From: Caballeronia catudaia
GTDB lineage: Bacteria; Pseudomonadota; Gammaproteobacteria; Burkholderiales; Burkholderiaceae
Assembly: GCF_001544755.2 (NCBI RefSeq)
Contig: NZ_FCOF02000011.1
Span: 62,001 to 126,000, forward strand
Direction: 5' to 3'
DNA: 64,000 bases
Within the stretch, counting starts at the first letter, position 1, and the number at the start of each line of letters is the position of its first letter. Shown piece by piece: positions 55,471 to 64,000 of the stretch. The position numbers and the translations under genes were made by a program. The notes beneath the pieces are model-generated. The model was not told where the DNA came from and searched no databases. It saw only the letters and a list, made by a program, of their open reading frames with translations.

Positions 55471-56388
55471 TTACTGCGCGCCGAGCTTCTTGATGAGCGC
55501 GTCGAGCTGTTCCATCTCTTCGCCGGTCAGATCGGTCAGCGGCGCGCGCACCGGGCCCGCGCTGTGGCCGACGAGCGTCGTGCCCGCCTTGACGATCGAC
55601 ACCGCGTAACCCGCCTTGCGATTGCGGATCTTCAGGTACGGCAGGAAGAATTCGTCGATCAGACGGCCGGTCGTCGCGTGGTCGTCAGCGGCGATCGCGC
55701 GATAGAACTCCATCGCCGTCTTCGGGATGAAGTTGAACACCGCCGACGAGTACACCGGCACGCCCAGCGCCTTGTAGGCGGCGGCGTAGACTTCAGCCGT
55801 CGGCAGGCCGCCGAGGTACGAGAAGCGGTCGCCCAGGCGGCGGCGGATCGTCACCATGTTCTCGATCTCGCCGACGCCGTCCTTGAAGCCGATCAGGTTC
55901 GGGCAGCTTTCCGCGAGCTGTTCCAGCATGTCGGCGTTGAGCTTCGAGTTCGCGCGGTTGTAGATGATGACGCCCATGTTCGGCACGGCCTTGCACACTT
56001 CTTCCGCATGATTGCGGATGCCGTCCTGGGATGCTTCCGTCAGGTAGTGCGGCATCAGCAGAACGCCTTGCGCGCCGTGCTTCTCGGCTTCCTGCGCGAA
56101 CGCTATAGCCGTGCGCGTCGGGCCGCCCGCGCCCGCGAGGATCGGCACCTTGCCGCGGCACACTTCGGTCGCCGTCTTCACGATCTGCGAATATTCGGGT
56201 TGCGTCAGCGAGAAGAACTCTCCCGTGCCGCCCGCGACGAACAGCGCCGAAGCACCGTACGGAGCCAGCCATTCGAGGCGCTCTGCATACGTGTCCGCGC
56301 GGAAGTTGCCTTGTTGGTCGAAGTCCGTCACAGGGAAGGAGAGCAGGCCTTCGGAAACGATTTGCTTCAGTTCTTGCGGTGTCGTCAT
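55471..56388 (-). CDS. kdgD: 5-dehydro-4-deoxyglucarate dehydratase
   Basis: 305 aa, DapA-type (beta/alpha)8 barrel. Lys169 (IGFKDGVG) is the Schiff-base Lys, Tyr143 (IIYNRA) the catalytic Tyr and GGTGEFFSL the phosphate-like loop. It decarboxylates and dehydrates 5-keto-4-deoxyglucarate to 2-ketoglutarate semialdehyde. The semialdehyde dehydrogenase usually found beside it is absent. Divergent from garD. Confidence 0.92.
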   Translation of the reverse strand: MTTPQELKQIVSEGLLSFPVTDFDQQGNFRADTYAERLEWLAPYGASALFVAGGTGEFFSLTQPEYSQIVKTATEVCRGKVPILAGAGGPTRTAIAFAQEAEKHGAQGVLLMPHYLTEASQDGIRNHAEEVCKAVPNMGVIIYNRANSKLNADMLEQLAESCPNLIGFKDGVGEIENMVTIRRRLGDRFSYLGGLPTAEVYAAAYKALGVPVYSSAVFNFIPKTAMEFYRAIAADDHATTGRLIDEFFLPYLKIRNRKAGYAVSIVKAGTTLVGHSAGPVRAPLTDLTGEEMEQLDALIKKLGAQ

Positions 56389-56436
56389 GGGGATGAGGTC
56401 TCGATGTTCGGCGACCGGCGACTGCCGATCTCATAA

Positions 56437-56542
56437 GTCATCGTACAACACAGACTGTCATCAGACAACCCATTTAACGCTTTGAAATCAATGAATACGG
56501 GTAAATACTAACCAATTGTGACTGTCTATGTTGTAGGATGAC
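56437..56542. promoter_or_regulatory. three copies of a 13-bp operator-like motif between kdgD and garD
   Basis: GTCATCGTACAAC (56437-56449), GTCATCAGACAAC (56457-56469) and its inverse GTTGTAGGATGAC (56530-56542). The first two are exactly 20 bp apart (about two helical turns) and lie near kdgD; the third lies near garD. This arrangement fits a FadR/GntR-type repressor controlling the divergent promoters, perhaps by looping. The regulator is not next to it. Confidence 0.6.
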
Positions 56543-56591
56543 ATAACTCCAGCCGCAGTCGCGCGGTGTGTTTGCACAAGGATTCGTCAGA

Positions 56592-58184
56592 ATGAATCAG
56601 TCTCCCCTCTATATCCGTGTCCATCCGGACGACAACGTCGCGATCGTCGTGAACGACGGCGGGCTTGGCGAAGGCGCCACGTTCGCCGACGGCCTCGTGC
56701 TGCGCGAGCGCGTGCCGCAGGGCCACAAGGTCGCGCTGAAGGACCTCGCGGAAGGCGACGCGGTGATCCGCTACAACGTGGTGATCGGCTACGCGACGAA
56801 ACCGCTGCCGAAGGGAAGCTGGATCAACGAGCACGTCACGCGCATGCCGACGCCGCCGGAGTTGCACGATCTGCCGATGGCGACGATCAAGGCGCCGGAC
56901 GAATCGCCGCTGGAAGGTTTTACGTTCGAGGGTTATCGCAACGCGGACGGCTCGGTCGGCACGCGCAACATCCTCGCGATCACGACGACCGTGCAGTGCG
57001 TCGCGGACGTCGTGCAGCACGCAGTGACGCGCATCAAGGCGGAACTGCTGCCGCGCTATCCGAACGTCGACGATGTCGTGAGTCTCGGCCACACCTATGG
57101 CTGCGGCGTGGCCATCGACGCGCCCGACGCGATGGTGCCGATCCGCACCGTGCGCAACATCTCGCTGAATCCGAACTTCGGCGGCGAAGTGATGATGGTG
57201 TCCCTCGGCTGCGAGAAGCTGCAGCCGGAGCGCCTGATGCCGCCGGGCACGATCCCGATCGCGGCGGCATCGGCGGAAACGGAAGACGTGGCCGATATCG
57301 GCGACAACATGCACGACGACAACGGCGGCACGGTCGTGCTGCAGGATGAATCGCATGTCGGCTTCGCGTCGATGATCGACTCGATCATGCACATGGCCGA
57401 GACGCATCTGAAGCGCCTGAACAATCGCCGTCGCGAGACCTGTTCCGCGGCGGATCTGGTCGTCGGCGTGCAGTGCGGCGGCAGCGATGCGTTTTCCGGC
57501 CTGACGGCGAATCCGGCCGTGGGCTTCGCGACCGATCTGCTGGTGCGCGCCGGCGCCACCGTGATGTTCTCGGAAGTCACCGAAGTGCGCGACGGCGTTG
57601 CGCAACTCACGGCGCGTGCCGCGAACGGCGAAGTCGCGCAGGCGATCATCCGCGAGATGCAGTGGTACGACGACTATCTGAAGCGCGGCGGCGCGGATCG
57701 CAGCGCGAACACGACGCCGGGCAACAAGAAGGGCGGGCTGTCGAACATCGTCGAGAAGGCGATGGGGTCCATCGTCAAGTCGGGCAGCTCGGCGATTTCA
57801 GGCGTGCTGTCGCCGGGCGAGAAGGTGAAGCAGAAGGGTCTGATCTACGCGGCGACGCCCGCGAGCGATTTCATCTGCGGCACGCTGCAACTGGCGGCGG
57901 GCATCAACCTGCATGTGTTCACGACGGGGCGCGGCACGCCGTACAGCCTCGCCGAAGTGCCGGTGCTCAAGGTCGCGACGCGTTCGGATCTCGCGCGCCG
58001 CTGGCACGATCTGATGGACGTGAACGCGGGCACCATCGCAACGGGCGAAGCGACCATCGCCGATGTGGGCTGGGAGCTGTTCCGGCTCATGCTCGATGTC
58101 GCGAGCGGCAAGAAGCAGACGAAGGCCGAGGCGCTCAAGCTGCATAACGCGCTCGTGCTGTTCAATCCGGCGCCGGTGACCTGA
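56592..58184 (+). CDS. garD: galactarate dehydratase (UxaA family)
   Basis: 530 aa. The first 90 residues form the SAF-like N-terminal domain ([20 protein letters not shown]); the long C-terminal part is the UxaA/GarD dehydratase with [18 protein letters not shown] and GHTYGCG, plus [11 protein letters not shown]. It removes water from galactarate to form 5-keto-4-deoxyglucarate, the substrate of the adjacent kdgD product. AAGGA lies before the ATG. The stop overlaps the convergent acyltransferase gene by 23 bp. Confidence 0.92.
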   Translation: MNQSPLYIRVHPDDNVAIVVNDGGLGEGATFADGLVLRERVPQGHKVALKDLAEGDAVIRYNVVIGYATKPLPKGSWINEHVTRMPTPPELHDLPMATIKAPDESPLEGFTFEGYRNADGSVGTRNILAITTTVQCVADVVQHAVTRIKAELLPRYPNVDDVVSLGHTYGCGVAIDAPDAMVPIRTVRNISLNPNFGGEVMMVSLGCEKLQPERLMPPGTIPIAAASAETEDVADIGDNMHDDNGGTVVLQDESHVGFASMIDSIMHMAETHLKRLNNRRRETCSAADLVVGVQCGGSDAFSGLTANPAVGFATDLLVRAGATVMFSEVTEVRDGVAQLTARAANGEVAQAIIREMQWYDDYLKRGGADRSANTTPGNKKGGLSNIVEKAMGSIVKSGSSAISGVLSPGEKVKQKGLIYAATPASDFICGTLQLAAGINLHVFTTGRGTPYSLAEVPVLKVATRSDLARRWHDLMDVNAGTIATGEATIADVGWELFRLMLDVASGKKQTKAEALKLHNALVLFNPAPVT

Positions 58185-59289
58185 TTCGAGGCGTGCGGCG
58201 TCGAAAGACGTCCTTGACGAGCGTCGGCAGAACGGCGCGAAGCCACGCCAGCGGCTCCGCCAGGGTGCGCAGCGGGCTGGCTGGCGCTTGTGCCGGCCGG
58301 CGCGGCTTGAGCCGCATCGCCGGCTTTTCCACGCAATGCCATGACACGAACGCAAGGGCCAGCGTGAGCGCAGCGGCGACGGCGAGATACGATCCGACCG
58401 GCCACTTCGCCGACGTCGCCCAGATGAGCGTCTGCTGAACCGGGAAAGCGAAAACGTAGGCGCCGTAGGAAAAGTCCCCAAAGCGACCGAAACTACGCAG
58501 AAAAGGCGTCGAGGCGGTGCCGAAGGCGATCACGAGAAACGGCCACGCGACCCACGCGGCGATGACTGGCTGGCCGATTCCCGCGACGATGGCCGCAACG
58601 GCCGATACGCCAAGCGCGACGACGATCCGCCGGTCGATCCACAGATCACGAACCAGATAGAGACAGACGCCGGTGCAGAAGAACAGGCCGAATTCGTTCG
58701 TCCACTGCGGCTCGCTGGTCTGCGCGCGATAGACGCCGAAGTGATACACGGCGAATGCCAGCGTGGCGGCAATCACGGCCCAGCGATGCCGCATGAGGCC
58801 GGCCAACGCGGCCACCACCAGTATTTGATACCAGTGGACTTCCAGCGGGACGCTCCACAAGGAGCCGTTCACTGCGCGAGGATACGGAAGGTTCTCGAAT
58901 ACGCCCGGCAGATCGAACGTTGCGCGCATCCGGAGCCACGAAAAGTACGCGTAGGTCTCGTGCGAGCGGAAATACTCGCCCGCGGACAACGTCGAAACGA
59001 GCGGGCCGAGAACGAACGCGCAGGCAACCGTGGTGAAGACAAGCGCGGGCCAGATCCGGAGCACGCGCCTGGCTACGAAGCGCCATACATGCGGGTCTGC
59101 GATCCAGCTTTGAACGACGAGGTATCCGCTGATGACAAAGAAGGTGTAGAGCGCGATCGCACCCGGGTCGAAGCGCGCGCCGATGTCCGGCGCCGCGCGG
59201 CCGAGCAATGCGAACTGGTGCGCGAAGAGCACCATGAATGCCGCCGTCAACCTTAGGAAATCGAAATTATTCTTGTTTGCGGCCACCAT
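58162..59289 (-). CDS. acyltransferase 3 family membrane protein
   Basis: 375 aa with about 10 TM helices. The start [20 protein letters not shown] with the catalytic His, the [12 protein letters not shown] segment and [10 protein letters not shown] near the C-terminus are typical of OafA-like O-acyltransferases that modify surface glycans. ATG 59289 lies at the beginning of this block; the longer frame adds 41 basic residues without support. No polysaccharide cluster is next to it. Confidence 0.85.
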   Translation of the reverse strand: MVAANKNNFDFLRLTAAFMVLFAHQFALLGRAAPDIGARFDPGAIALYTFFVISGYLVVQSWIADPHVWRFVARRVLRIWPALVFTTVACAFVLGPLVSTLSAGEYFRSHETYAYFSWLRMRATFDLPGVFENLPYPRAVNGSLWSVPLEVHWYQILVVAALAGLMRHRWAVIAATLAFAVYHFGVYRAQTSEPQWTNEFGLFFCTGVCLYLVRDLWIDRRIVVALGVSAVAAIVAGIGQPVIAAWVAWPFLVIAFGTASTPFLRSFGRFGDFSYGAYVFAFPVQQTLIWATSAKWPVGSYLAVAAALTLALAFVSWHCVEKPAMRLKPRRPAQAPASPLRTLAEPLAWLRAVLPTLVKDVFRRRTPRIRSPAPD

Positions 59290-59378
59290 CGCCCTTGCCA
59301 AAAAACCGTGGAGCGGAATGTTAGCAAGGCGTATCTTTTGCTTTGGCCGACAGTCTCGAAATTCAGCGGAAGCGCCTG

Positions 59379-60590
59379 ATGACATCGAACGCCGCAGCGC
59401 CTGATCGAGCAAGGATTCCCCGCACCGTCTGGGCGCTCGGTGTCGTCAGTCTCTTCATGGACGTGTCGTCCGAGATGGTGCATGCGCTGCTGCCGATCTA
59501 CCTCGTCACGACGATGGGCATGAGCGTCACCGCGCTCGGCGCGCTCGAAGGCGCCGCCGAAGCGACAGCGATGATCGTGAAGGTTTTCTCCGGCTCGCTC
59601 AGCGACTGGCTCGGCCGGCGCAAGGGCTTGCTGCTCTTCGGCTACGGTCTCGCGGCCATGGCCAAGCCGCTGTTCCCACTCGCCGATACACCCGCCGTGG
59701 TCGCAACCGCGCGTCTGCTCGACCGCGTCGGCAAGGGCGTTCGCGGCGCACCGCGCGATGCGCTCGTCGCGGACGTCGCGCCGCCGGAAATCCGCGGCGC
59801 CTGCTTCGGCCTGCGGCAGTCGATGGACACCATCGGCGCATTCGTCGGCCCCTTGCTCGCGATCGCGCTGATGCTCGCGCTGTCCGACCGGATTCGCACG
59901 GTGCTGTGGTTCGCGGCGGCGCCGGCGTTCATCGCGGTCGCCGTCCTGCTCTTCGGCGTTCGCGAACCCGAACGCGCGAGTACGCAACGCGTATTTCGCT
60001 CGCCGCTGCACTGGAACTCGATACGTGAATTTTCCGGGCGCTACTGGTATGTCGTCGCGATCGGCGCGACCTTCACGCTCGCCCGCTTCAGCGAAGCATT
60101 TCTCGTGCTGCGGGCGCAGCAGACCGGACTCGGCCTCGCGTGGATTCCGGCCGTGATGGTGGTGATGAGCCTCACGTATTCGCTGAGCGCCTATCCGGTC
60201 GGCGTGTTGTCCGATCGATGGAATCCGCGCGCGCTGCTCGCGTGCGGCCTCGTTCTGCTGATCGCGGCCGATGTGCTGCTCGGCGCCGGAACCTCGACGC
60301 TCGCGCTGTTCGCGGGCGTCGCCTTGTGGGGGCTTCACATGGGCTTCACGCAGGGCATTCTCGCCGCGATGGTGGCGCAATCCGCGCCTCCCGCGCTGCG
60401 CGGCACCGCATTCGGCGTGTTCAATCTCGCGAGCGGAGTCTGCATGGTGTTGTCGAGCGCGATCGCGGGCTGGATCTGGGATCGCAACGGCGCATCAATA
60501 ACTTTTTTCGCGGGCGCCGCGATCGCGCTGGCTCCGCTCGTGATGTGTGTCAGGCCCTTGATATCGGATGCGCCGTCACGGGCTGATTGA
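59379..60590 (+). CDS. MFS transporter (YajR/Bcr-like exporter)
   Basis: 403 aa, about 12 TM helices. FMDVSSEMVHALLPIYL in TM1 and LSDWLGRRKGLLL after TM2 identify the MFS group that includes Bcr/CmlA-type and YajR-like exporters. GCGGAAG precedes the ATG at 59379. Substrate unknown. The 3' end is convergent with the cREC gene after 10 bp. Confidence 0.82.
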   Translation: MTSNAAAPDRARIPRTVWALGVVSLFMDVSSEMVHALLPIYLVTTMGMSVTALGALEGAAEATAMIVKVFSGSLSDWLGRRKGLLLFGYGLAAMAKPLFPLADTPAVVATARLLDRVGKGVRGAPRDALVADVAPPEIRGACFGLRQSMDTIGAFVGPLLAIALMLALSDRIRTVLWFAAAPAFIAVAVLLFGVREPERASTQRVFRSPLHWNSIREFSGRYWYVVAIGATFTLARFSEAFLVLRAQQTGLGLAWIPAVMVVMSLTYSLSAYPVGVLSDRWNPRALLACGLVLLIAADVLLGAGTSTLALFAGVALWGLHMGFTQGILAAMVAQSAPPALRGTAFGVFNLASGVCMVLSSAIAGWIWDRNGASITFFAGAAIALAPLVMCVRPLISDAPSRAD

Positions 60591-60600
60591 ACCGTTCATT

Positions 60601-60909
60601 TCATTTCGGCGATGTCCGTGCAGCAACGAGCGCTTCGACCGCCGCGATTCCGGCGTTCATTCGTTCCACCGCTGCCGGGTTCGCCGAGTGCACGACGATG
60701 CGCGGCGGCGTGAATCCTCGAAGCGCAACCGCTTCTTCGATCCAGAGGATGACGTCATAGCCCGTTCCGCGCGCGTCGTCGCCGAGATCGTGATCGAGAC
60801 TCAGATCGCTGACCTCGCCTGTCTCCAGCAACGCGATGGCGTCGGCTGGCCAGTATGCTCTCATCCAGCCGGCTGGCGCTTCCCGTAAGTCATCGAGGAA
60901 GACCTTCAA
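60601..60909 (-). CDS. cyclic-phosphate-processing receiver (cREC) domain protein
   Basis: 102 aa, a single receiver-like fold. Conserved patches of the cREC family are visible: VFLDDLRE (Asp6, Asp7, Arg9), LSLDHDLG (Asp39, His40, Asp41) and VVHSANP with a following Arg-Met (74-84). The usual phospho-acceptor set of a response regulator is replaced, which fits a role proposed for this family in handling 2',3'-cyclic phosphate ends of RNA. The start is TTG 60907-60909, 6 bp after GGAGG; an upstream ATG has no such site. It overlaps the nuclease gene by 20 bp, so the two are translationally linked. Confidence 0.72.
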   Translation of the reverse strand: MKVFLDDLREAPAGWMRAYWPADAIALLETGEVSDLSLDHDLGDDARGTGYDVILWIEEAVALRGFTPPRIVVHSANPAAVERMNAGIAAVEALVAARTSPK

Positions 60910-62299
60910 TTGCGACCTCCGTCGCGGGCGGGAACGATGCATTGCCCTCGAACGCGTGCTTAATCAGCGCCTTGACGACGAGTGCCACGCGGCTGCCTTC
61001 GAAATTCGCGAGGTGTTCGATTTCCGTGTCGAGCGATACAGTCCACGAGACGAGGCCTTTGAACGTCCCGTTGATGCCGCTGTGGCGCTTGAATTCGAAC
61101 ACCTGTCCGTCGCTCCGGAGATCGAACGCGTGAAGCGCCGTGTTCTCGTTGAATTCGACGCCTTCTGACAAGCGCTTAATCGGCAGCAAGCCGATGTGCA
61201 AGTGGGTCGAGCCGAAGAGCACGGCAAGCGCCGCAGCGTCACGACCTGGCCCGGTTGCTACGCGCCAGAATCTTCCCTTTCCCTTGACGCCTCGTTTTCC
61301 GCTTTTTGGAAAAAACAGACGTGCATGGTCGCGATCGAATTGCAATGGCCGGAGCGCTTTACTAGCGTCGTCAGCGATGAGAACCAGGCGACCGTCCCTG
61401 ACCTCTTCGTCAAGCATGTCGTTCAAGCCATCTATGAACATCTTGCTGAGCCAGTTCGCCTTGATCTCGGGCAGCATTTCGGCGATCTCGAACGCAAAAC
61501 GCACGCGCGAGCGGCTAGCCAGATCGCGCGAATCTTCAAGCAGAAAATCTTCGAGACTCATGACGTAACTCTTGTAAGTTCGGGTGATACGCTGGACCAC
61601 GCCTTGATATTCGGAAAACGCATTACGAAGGTTGTCAACGTTCTTGACCGATGCGAGACACATCGCGGTCCATGGAAGAACATGGGTCAGATAATGCGCG
61701 TTGACGAAGCGGGCGACGCGCTGTCCCGCTTGATCGACGACATACGTTTCGAGAGGCGAGCTGCGAAGTTCGTACGGCTTCAGGCTCTTCTCAGTCGGGC
61801 CGTCGCGTCCATTGGAAAGATAGACGAAGAGCAGGTCGTCCGCCTCCATCGGCATCTGTTCCGGACCGCTCGGACCTCTGACCTGGTCTATGTATCGGCG
61901 GACCTGGCCGGGTTGATCCATCGCGTGAATCTTGTTCTCGATCAGCACGTGCCGCTTGCCGTCCGTCATGTATAGGTCGATGCATTCGTGTTCGCGGCGC
62001 ACTCGCGTCGTGGCCCAGTCGAGCCATCCGGGATATCCGAGGACCGACATGAATGCCTCGCCAAAAGCGCTGCGCCGAAAGTGCGGGCCGGACGGGTCCA
62101 GCATCGAGCAGAGAAAACGGGAATGCAGATCGACTTCGTCGCTGAGGCGGCGAAACACGGAACGCAGCAGGCTGTAGTCGTTTCCCCCTTGTTCTTTCTG
62201 GCACTCGCGCTTCTTGTCGAACGCATCGTACTTTTCGAAGAACCTCGACACGCAAGCTTCGCTCTCGGGCGACAGTTCTTCGGAACCCCATTCGGTCAT
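60890..62299 (-). CDS. PD-(D/E)XK nuclease superfamily protein (PDDEXK_4)
   Basis: 469 aa. The opening DLHSRFLCSMLDP (about residues 57-69) and the core ECIDLYM...LIENKIHAMDQPGQV (Asp108, Glu121-x-Lys123, Gln129, Gln132) are the signature of this DNA/RNA-cleaving family. The rest (from about 230) is helical and then alpha/beta with no named domain. PDDEXK_4 proteins are often in mobile or defence settings. The ATG at 62297-62299 has only a weak ribosome site. It overlaps the cREC gene, with which it should act. Confidence 0.8.
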   Translation of the reverse strand: MTEWGSEELSPESEACVSRFFEKYDAFDKKRECQKEQGGNDYSLLRSVFRRLSDEVDLHSRFLCSMLDPSGPHFRRSAFGEAFMSVLGYPGWLDWATTRVRREHECIDLYMTDGKRHVLIENKIHAMDQPGQVRRYIDQVRGPSGPEQMPMEADDLLFVYLSNGRDGPTEKSLKPYELRSSPLETYVVDQAGQRVARFVNAHYLTHVLPWTAMCLASVKNVDNLRNAFSEYQGVVQRITRTYKSYVMSLEDFLLEDSRDLASRSRVRFAFEIAEMLPEIKANWLSKMFIDGLNDMLDEEVRDGRLVLIADDASKALRPLQFDRDHARLFFPKSGKRGVKGKGRFWRVATGPGRDAAALAVLFGSTHLHIGLLPIKRLSEGVEFNENTALHAFDLRSDGQVFEFKRHSGINGTFKGLVSWTVSLDTEIEHLANFEGSRVALVVKALIKHAFEGNASFPPATEVAIEGLPR

Positions 62300-62424
62300 T
62301 CGATTCGCCCACTTGTTATTAATTGTGACGAATTATGCCATCCGGAAGACCGGCAAACGCAGGCTGTCGCTCGCTAAATCTTCGCTGCGTTCCCGGTCCA
62401 GATACGCCACTGCACTTACGAGAA

Positions 62425-63219
62425 TTACGCCGCGTACCGCGCCGCCGGGGTGTCCGTCGAAAGCTCCGGGCTCATCGCCTGACGCGCGGCTTCATACGCA
62501 TCCCACTTCGCGCCGTCGTGCAGCGATGGAATCGTCACGAACTCGTTGCGGTCGAAGCCGACGAGCGCCGCATCGACCAGATCGCTCGCCGACATGACGA
62601 TCGCGCGGTCGAGGTTCTCGATCGGCAGGCCGCCCGTTTCCCAGAAGTCGGTGGCGGTCGCGCCGGGCAGCACGGCCTGAATGCGCACGCCCGTGCCCGA
62701 CAGTTCCTTGTGCAAAGCCTGGCTGAACGCGAGCACGAACGCCTTGGTGCCGCCGTACACGCCGTTGAGCAGCTCCGGCGCGATGCTCACGATCGACGCG
62801 ATGTTGATCACCGAGCCATTTCCACGCGCCACGAAACCCGGCACCGCCGCATACGTCAGACGCGTGAGCGCGGTCACGTTGAGGTTGATCATGCGGGTCA
62901 TCGCATCGACATTGCTGTCGAGCAAAGGTGTATGCGTGCCGACGCCCGCGTTGTTCACGAGCAGCGTGATGCTCGCGTCTTCTTTCAGCTTCGCTTCGAC
63001 GGCGCCGAGCGCGTGACGGTCGCCCAGATCGGCATCAATGATTTCGACGTTGCGGCGCGTCTCGTTCGTGATGCGCTGCGCGAGCGCCGTGAGCCGGTCG
63101 CGATTGCGCGCGACCAGAACGAGGTCGTAGCCGCGTCGCGCAAGGCGCTCGGCATAGACCGCGCCGATGCCCGAAGATGCGCCCGTGACGAGCGCCGTGC
63201 CAGGATGTTGCTGCGTCAT
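62425..63219 (-). CDS. SDR-family oxidoreductase
   Basis: 264 aa. TGASSGIG (NAD(P) loop at 12-19), NNAG, and YGGTK (catalytic Tyr and Lys) are standard for classical SDRs of the dehydrogenase/reductase type. GGAG lies before the ATG at 63217-63219. It is divergent from the GlxA-type regulator, which probably controls it. Substrate unknown. Confidence 0.85.
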   Translation of the reverse strand: MTQQHPGTALVTGASSGIGAVYAERLARRGYDLVLVARNRDRLTALAQRITNETRRNVEIIDADLGDRHALGAVEAKLKEDASITLLVNNAGVGTHTPLLDSNVDAMTRMINLNVTALTRLTYAAVPGFVARGNGSVINIASIVSIAPELLNGVYGGTKAFVLAFSQALHKELSGTGVRIQAVLPGATATDFWETGGLPIENLDRAIVMSASDLVDAALVGFDRNEFVTIPSLHDGAKWDAYEAARQAMSPELSTDTPAARYAA

Positions 63220-63338
63220 GATTTCACTCCGTGCGAATAAGGTGGTCGATTGCGTGAATGCATTCTGGTCGAATTTGACCGTGGCGCAAATGACGTATAG
63301 GGTAGTGATTCGAGACATCACCGCGACGGAAAAACGAC

Positions 63339-64000
63339 ATGCACCGCATCGGCTATTTATTGAGCGACGGCTTCCAGATCATGGCGCTCGCGTCGCAGAC
63401 GGTCTTCGAAATGGCGAACGAGGTGTCCGGCGAGCCGGTCTACGGCGTCGAGAATTTTTCGATGCACGGCGGCGAAGTGCGCTCGTCGCTCGGCTTGCCC
63501 GTCGGCACGCGCAAGATCACGCCGCGCACCGCGATGGACACGTGGATCGCCGCGGGCGTCACCACGCCGCTCACGCTGCCGCCGCCCGCCGAAGCGCTCG
63601 CGTTTCTGCGCCGCGCGAGCACGCGGGCGCGGCGCGTCGCGGGCATTTGCACGGGCGGCTTCGTGCTCGCGGAGGCGGGCCTGCTCGCGAACCGGCGCGC
63701 GACCACGCATTGGGCCTATGCGCGCGACATGCAGCGGCTTTTTCCCGATGTGCGCGTGGAGGCGGACCGCATCTTTATCGTCGATGGTCCGATCTGGACC
63801 TCGGCGGGCATGACGGCCGGCCTCGATCTCGCGCTCGCGATGGTCGAGAAGGATCTCGGCGCGGAACTCGCGCGTTCCGTCGCGCACAAGCTCGTGATGC
63901 ATCAGCGCCGCGCGGGCGGCCAGTCGCAGCATTCGGAAATGCTCGATCTCGCGCCTAAGTCGGATCGCATCCAGAACGCGCTGAACTACGCGCGCAAGAA
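63339..64000 (+). CDS. GlxA-type transcriptional regulator (DJ-1/PfpI plus AraC), 3' end outside the window
   Basis: 220 codons are visible and the frame is still open at the window edge. The N-terminus is a DJ-1/PfpI-like fold with the nucleophile-elbow segment GICTGGFVLAEAGLL (Cys in the family position) and THWAYARDM, as in FtrA/GlxA activators; the AraC HTH should follow and is mostly beyond the end. Divergent from the SDR gene at 62425-63219 with a 119-bp gap, so it may regulate it. Confidence 0.85.
   Translation, partial: MHRIGYLLSDGFQIMALASQTVFEMANEVSGEPVYGVENFSMHGGEVRSSLGLPVGTRKITPRTAMDTWIAAGVTTPLTLPPPAEALAFLRRASTRARRVAGICTGGFVLAEAGLLANRRATTHWAYARDMQRLFPDVRVEADRIFIVDGPIWTSAGMTAGLDLALAMVEKDLGAELARSVAHKLVMHQRRAGGQSQHSEMLDLAPKSDRIQNALNYARK

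Noticed and set aside
1..64000. CRISPR arrays, tRNA or rRNA genes, prophage integrase
   Set aside because: No regularly spaced repeats, no cloverleaf-like or rRNA sequence and no integrase or capsid genes were noticed while reading the window by eye.

Overview
The window is high-GC chromosomal DNA from a member of the Burkholderiaceae, most likely the Paraburkholderia/Caballeronia/Burkholderia group. This rests on codon usage, the density of LysR/GntR regulators and MFS permeases, Tat-dependent PhoX-type and GH28 lipoproteins, glucarate/galactarate genes and a Burkholderia-style T6SS gene set. I read the genus from gene content; there is no rRNA or tRNA in the window to confirm it.

Layout. 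1-7340: a secreted protein, an MFS exporter, and a LysR regulator divergent from an MFS permease / M81 metallopeptidase / alpha-beta hydrolase series. 7371-24844: a type VI secretion island with a VgrG, two tandem effector-immunity cassettes, a PAAR tip, a two-TM protein, a TssM-like protein and TssF. Its left edge holds a shortened lipoprotein and its right edge stops at the first codons of what should be tssG. 24780-27627: a MerR / heavy-metal P-type ATPase / zinc-ribbon block. 27881-33722: a PhoX-like phosphatase, a GH28 polygalacturonase broken by one in-frame amber codon, and alanine dehydrogenase. 34174-37777: an FAD oxidoreductase divergent from a SARP-type regulator fused to an alpha/beta hydrolase, then a flavodoxin-like protein. 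37838-42595: an ACT-domain protein and a FadR-type regulator heading a sugar-acid operon (SDR, MFS, mannonate-dehydratase-like enzyme). 43866-47263: a MocR regulator with an NmrA-like reductase, an azoreductase and a GNAT. 47408-52088: a LysR-led operon for a hydroxyproline-type substrate (MHS permease, amidohydrolase, trans-3-hydroxy-L-proline dehydratase). 52129-59289: MOSC protein, MetQ-like binding protein, DUF2322, and the gudP-kdgD/garD glucarate-galactarate unit. 59379-64000: an MFS, a PD-(D/E)XK nuclease overlapping a cyclic-phosphate-processing receiver (cREC) gene, an SDR and a partial GlxA-type regulator.

The most notable structure is at 10079-17509. About 2.1 kb (the 3' end of vgrG plus the N-terminal three quarters of the effector gene) is present twice, almost identical, 3931 bp apart. 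Each copy then runs into a different, lower-GC C-terminal GH19-like domain and a different exported immunity protein. Between the copies lie what look like two decayed immunity genes. This looks like a recombination-driven array that swaps toxin tips and keeps old immunity genes. A second candidate system is the overlapping nuclease-cREC pair at 60601-62299.
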